Source of the DNA: CATOSP01 sp965237775
GTDB taxonomy: Bacteria; Chloroflexota; Dehalococcoidia; Lucifugimonadales; UBA3495
Assembly (NCBI GenBank): GCA_965237775.1
Contig: OZ250155.1
Location: 930,001-994,000, forward strand
Direction of reading: 5' to 3'
DNA: 64,000 nt
Of this stretch, positions 61,201-64,000 are shown one piece after another. Each line of letters opens with the position of its first letter. Within the stretch, counting starts at the first letter, position 1. A program made the translations under genes and the position numbers. The notes below the pieces were generated by a model. That model was not told where the DNA came from. It did no database searches and saw nothing but the letters and a program-made list of their open reading frames with translations.

Positions 61201-61665
61201 ATGTCGGTTGTAGAATCAAGGCTCACCGAATTGGGCTACGAACTCCCCCCGCCTCCGCCTCCCGTTGGCAATTACCTGCCCGCGGCGCGAAGCGGCAACG
61301 TCATGTGGATGGCCGGGGTGGGATCGGGGCGGCCCGATGGCTCCAGGATCACCGGCAAGCTGGGCGATGAACTGACCGTGGAGCAGGGCTACGAAGCCGC
61401 CCGGTGGTGCGCCCTGAATCTGCTTTCCCGCATGAAGGCTGAGCTGGGGGACCTGGACAAGGTGACTCGTGTGCTCAAGGTCGTGGGCATGGTCAACAGC
61501 GCCCCTGGATTCGGCGAGCAGGCAAGAGTCGTCGATGGGGCCTCCGATCTCTTCGTGGCGTTGTTTGGAGACCAGGGCCGTCACGCCAGGTCGGCCCCGG
61601 GCATGGGCGCCCTCCCCGGAGGCACGGCTGTAATCGTGGACTGCGTTGTCGAAGTGAGCGGCTGA
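61201..61665 (+). CDS. Rid/YjgF-family protein lacking the RidA arginine
   Basis: 154 residues: GNYLPAARSGNVMWMAGVGS near the start, AARWCALNLLSRMKAELGDLDKVTRVLKVVGMVNS in the middle and HARSAPGMGALPGGTAVIVDCVVEV at the end. In RidA deaminases an Arg in the VARLP motif binds the substrate carboxylate; here the motif reads GMGALP, so imine deaminase activity is doubtful. This fits the Rid4-7 type or a related subgroup. It lies between CinA and TrmH genes; only 12 bp precede TrmH. Confidence 0.87.
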   Translation: MSVVESRLTELGYELPPPPPPVGNYLPAARSGNVMWMAGVGSGRPDGSRITGKLGDELTVEQGYEAARWCALNLLSRMKAELGDLDKVTRVLKVVGMVNSAPGFGEQARVVDGASDLFVALFGDQGRHARSAPGMGALPGGTAVIVDCVVEVSG

Positions 61666-61677
61666 CGCTTCGCCCGG

Positions 61678-62421
61678 ATGAGCTACCAGCTACTAATCGA
61701 CCGGTACCGGGCGGCGAGAACGGACCGGTCCTTGGCGGTCCTGGAAGGGTTGCATCCAATCAAGCACGCGCTCCGCTTCGGGGCGTCCTTGGTGGAAGCG
61801 GTATGCGCCGATCCCGTTAAACTGGCTGAACTGGCGGCGGGCTACGCCCCGGACGTCTCCGCCGCGCTGTTGGAAAAGACCGCCACGGCTCCTCTCGAAG
61901 TATTCGGCAAGCTGTCCCCCGTTTCCATCCCCACCGGCGTAATCGCCATCGCCAGCCGTCCGGAAATATCATTAGCCGCCTTGCTGACCGATCCCTCACC
62001 GGCCCCGGTAATTTTCCTTGAACAACCGCGAAACCTGGGGAACATCGGAGCGGTGGTCAGAGTGGCCGCGGCGGCTGGGGCGGCGGGGGTGATAACCACC
62101 GGCCCACAGGACCCGTGGAGTCCTGCGGCCCTGGTAGGCGGCGCGGGACTTCAATACGCGCTCCCTGTGTGCCGCGCCGAGGGACTTCCAAGGAATGAAC
62201 GTCCTCTGGTGGCCGTGGACCCAGAGGGCAGGCCGTTACACTTAGCGGGAATCCCGCCAAGAAGCATCCTCGCCTTCGGCTCCGAGCGCGCGGGACTTAG
62301 CCGGGAGCTAAAGTCGTCCGCCTACGCCTGCATATCCATCCCCATGGCGGAGGGTGTGTCCAGCTTGAATCTGGCCACCGCCGTAGCGGTGGTGCTCTAT
62401 ACTCTGAAATATCTAAGGTAG
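61678..62421 (+). CDS. TrmH/SpoU-family RNA 2'-O-methyltransferase
   Basis: 247 residues. N-terminal substrate-binding domain (VLEGLHPIKHALRFGASLVEAV), then the SPOUT knot: motif 1 LEQPRNLGNIGAVVRVAAAAG (Asn and Arg), motif 2 ILAFGSERAGLSRELK, motif 3 ISIPMAEGVSSLNLATAVAVVLY. Transfers a methyl group from SAM to a ribose 2'-OH of rRNA or tRNA. The start ATG 61678 follows the Rid gene by 12 bp. It overlaps by 9 bp the end of the convergent IPT-like gene. Confidence 0.9.
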   Translation: MSYQLLIDRYRAARTDRSLAVLEGLHPIKHALRFGASLVEAVCADPVKLAELAAGYAPDVSAALLEKTATAPLEVFGKLSPVSIPTGVIAIASRPEISLAALLTDPSPAPVIFLEQPRNLGNIGAVVRVAAAAGAAGVITTGPQDPWSPAALVGGAGLQYALPVCRAEGLPRNERPLVAVDPEGRPLHLAGIPPRSILAFGSERAGLSRELKSSAYACISIPMAEGVSSLNLATAVAVVLYTLKYLR

Positions 62422-63132
62422 TACCCGGAAGTCCAGCCAGTTCGAGCTTTCGTCAGCGGAGTTTACGACCTGCACTTGCCAGGTCCCGGCCACAGTCAAT
62501 GATTCCCAAACTTTGATCGTGTTCGGATTTTCGTATTTGACTCGCTCCGCATCGATGGCGTATTCAGTCGCGATGAATTTTAGGATAACAGCGGAGTGGG
62601 GTTCGAAATTCTCACCGGTTATCGTTATCCATTGGTCACCGGGCCCACGGGTAGGGACCTCTAGGCCCACAACATCTACCAGGGGCATCCCGGGAGGGTG
62701 GGCCAAGATCAGCCGCTCCATGGGGCAGGGCGCTCTGAAGACTAGCCCATCGTGGAGGCGTTCCCAGACGCCGAATTGGACCAGGTAATTGCCCGGTTCT
62801 TCGACCAGGTGGTCCCATTGGGCCGTCGCTATCTGTCCCGGCAACAAGGCGGTTTCCAAGGCTGTGTCATAGTTCCCGACCATATTTTGTTCGGTATCCA
62901 CCGGTCCCGGGCATCTCACTCTTTGGTATCCGGCGCGGGCTTCAGCGAAGACGCACATGGGCTGATCGCGTCGTCTCACAATTTGTGTCGGAGCCTCTAC
63001 ACGAAGACGCGGGCGGTCTCGACGGCGCTCACAAGGTCCCTTGTAGTCGAACCTTTTTGTATTGATGGTTATGGGTTTTGCACCCTTACTGGGAAGCGAC
63101 CTGCCCCAAGCATTGGCGGGCAGTCCCGCCAA
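62413..63132 (-). CDS. Orphan protein with IPT/TIG-like C-terminal domain
   Basis: Up to 239 residues; the true start is uncertain (ATG 62956 or 62881 would be shorter and omit an Arg-rich N-terminus that does not look natural). Residues about 145-239 resemble an IPT/TIG-type beta domain: GDQWITITGENFEPHSAVILKF, ending GTWQVQVVNSADESSNWLDFRV. The preceding ~70 residues (ALLPGQIATAQWDHLVEEPGNYLVQFGVWE) look like a second beta domain. No signal peptide is visible in the frame, so the 5' end may be truncated or frameshifted. The 249 bp between it and the next gene show nothing. Confidence 0.5.
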   Translation of the reverse strand: MAGLPANAWGRSLPSKGAKPITINTKRFDYKGPCERRRDRPRLRVEAPTQIVRRRDQPMCVFAEARAGYQRVRCPGPVDTEQNMVGNYDTALETALLPGQIATAQWDHLVEEPGNYLVQFGVWERLHDGLVFRAPCPMERLILAHPPGMPLVDVVGLEVPTRGPGDQWITITGENFEPHSAVILKFIATEYAIDAERVKYENPNTIKVWESLTVAGTWQVQVVNSADESSNWLDFRVLP

Positions 63133-63381
63133 CTTGGGTTAGTCCTCAATTCAAAGCTGTTGGACTACTAGACCCGTTGCACCAAATAGTCGTGCGTCAG
63201 CACCCGCCACGCGTTGACCGACAGATCGCGTAAGGAACTTGTGCTCCGTGGTAGTCACCCTACACGGCGTGGCCAGCCACAGTCACCCTTTGTTCAAAGG
63301 TTTTGATCGGTAGGGCATCTTTCGGGACCACGTCTGCCCAACTGCCGAGCACCAGCTCCTATTTCTGGTGTAGTGGTGTAG

Positions 63382-64000
63382 CTAGGCAAACCGGCTGCAT
63401 CGGGTTGCCTTGACGAGGGAATCAAGAATGCGGCAGCCTAGCGGTCTTGTTAACGATGGTCTGCTGCCGATGCGCTCAAGAATCCCATTTGAGCTCGCAA
63501 CCAGGAAGCTGCTTGATTCCCACGCTACCAAGTCATTTAGTTCCTCGACGATTGCACCGGGGATGTCTAGGGAATGTCGCTTGCGCTCTCTGGGCACCAC
63601 CAAGCATGAGAGGTCTGGAGCGAGGGGATAATACAACGCTAGTTCTGTGGTTTTCCTACTATCTCCAGTATCCATGAGGTTCACTACCGGCTGATCTCCC
63701 GTAATAAATCCGACATCATCTCTATCGTCCAAGAAAATAATGTCAAATTCGTTTCTATCCACAAAAAGACTAGTAGCGCGTAAGTGTGAAACCGGAGGAT
63801 AGATACGGCGAAGCTTATGCCGGGCATCGGTGGTAGAGAATCTCCAGTCGATGGTTGCCTCAGCCTGATTCCGCTCGGTCTCTAGCGCCGCGATTTCTCG
63901 TTTGAGCGATACTTCATCGGCAATGCGGCGATTCAAGCATTGGTTGGCGAAGACGCTGAACTCGATCTCCGCCATCCCTTCGACAAGCTCAGGACGGGGT
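63382..64000 (-). CDS. DUF4238-like protein, 5' end at or beyond the window edge
   Basis: The first visible ATG is at 63975 but the frame stays open to the edge. The ~197 residues hold the C-terminal two thirds of a DUF4238-like protein: IIFLDDRDDVGFITGDQPVVNLM, ALYYPLAPDLSCLVVPRER and ELNDLVAWESSSFLVAS. The expected N-terminal HYVPQFYL-type motif is missing. The last ~26 bases of the window (TTCGACAAGCTCAGGACGG) match a repeat common between genes in many bacteria, so the gene may be truncated by a repeat. Function unknown; such genes are often patchily distributed accessory genes. Confidence 0.6.
   Translation of the reverse strand, partial: PRPELVEGMAEIEFSVFANQCLNRRIADEVSLKREIAALETERNQAEATIDWRFSTTDARHKLRRIYPPVSHLRATSLFVDRNEFDIIFLDDRDDVGFITGDQPVVNLMDTGDSRKTTELALYYPLAPDLSCLVVPRERKRHSLDIPGAIVEELNDLVAWESSSFLVASSNGILERIGSRPSLTRPLGCRILDSLVKATRCSRFA

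Overview
The window looks like a chromosome segment of an uncultivated, GC-rich (about 60 percent by eye) bacterium. The best guess is Chloroflexota of the SAR202/Dehalococcoidia type. This rests on gene content only: flavin-dependent luciferase-like monooxygenases (2), an enolase-superfamily enzyme, CaiB/BaiF CoA-transferases (3 genes, 4 domains), SDRs (2), amidohydrolases (2), a LigB-type dioxygenase and many TTG/GTG starts. There is no rRNA gene and only one tRNA (Asp).

Layout. 1-7.4 kb: the end of a PAC2-like gene, a PhnD-like binding protein, and an RND efflux permease plus adaptor operon whose adaptor has an enormous coiled coil. 8-12.5 kb: an LLM oxidoreductase and class III aminotransferase pair, then a response regulator and histidine kinase pair. 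12.5-19.4 kb: tRNA-Asp, a cupin, a frameshifted methyltransferase, an enolase-family enzyme, a VapBC-like module, two tandem MFS transporters and a YbaK-type deacylase. 19.4-31.8 kb is the mobile-element zone: an IS66 copy, an IS630 inside a DUF262 gene, and a three-level nest (a MITE split by an IS110, itself split by an IS1380). 32-36 kb: a fused double CaiB protein and a DUF4349/PKD lipoprotein. 37-41.6 kb: two neighbouring secreted proteins with four GH99-like domains in total, one gene frameshifted. 41.7-43.1 kb: a second IS66 copy. 43-50.3 kb: an aminotransferase, a second LLM enzyme, twin amidohydrolases, a CMD protein, a nitroreductase and a second Phd/VapC-like pair. 50.3-55 kb: a five-gene minus-strand run (SDR, CaiB, CaiB, enoyl-CoA hydratase, VOC) that reads as a CoA-thioester catabolic operon. 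55-62.4 kb: a ThDP enzyme, a subtilase, then class IV aminotransferase, CinA, Rid and TrmH genes in a row. 62.4-64 kb: an IPT/TIG-like protein and a truncated DUF4238 gene.

The most informative signal is the mobile-element biology. The two IS66 copies are 1,432 bp, differ at a single base that I could find, and have perfect 8-bp target duplications. Three ~355-bp MITEs and one 97-bp mini-element share the same GTAACTGTTCAGA-type termini, and most keep 8-bp duplications, so IS66 is a good candidate for having mobilised them. Inside the 355-bp MITE a 123-bp cassette bounded by inverted repeats lies in opposite orientation in one copy. One MITE, with a perfect CACTCGGT duplication now 3.5 kb apart, was split by an IS110 element; an IS1380 with a CTAAA duplication then landed in the non-coding end of that IS110, where such elements usually encode their bridge RNA. 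A two-gene nucleotidyltransferase/DUF262 module, possibly a defence system, has been broken by a frameshift and by the IS630.

All family calls come from reading the protein sequences; no database search was run.
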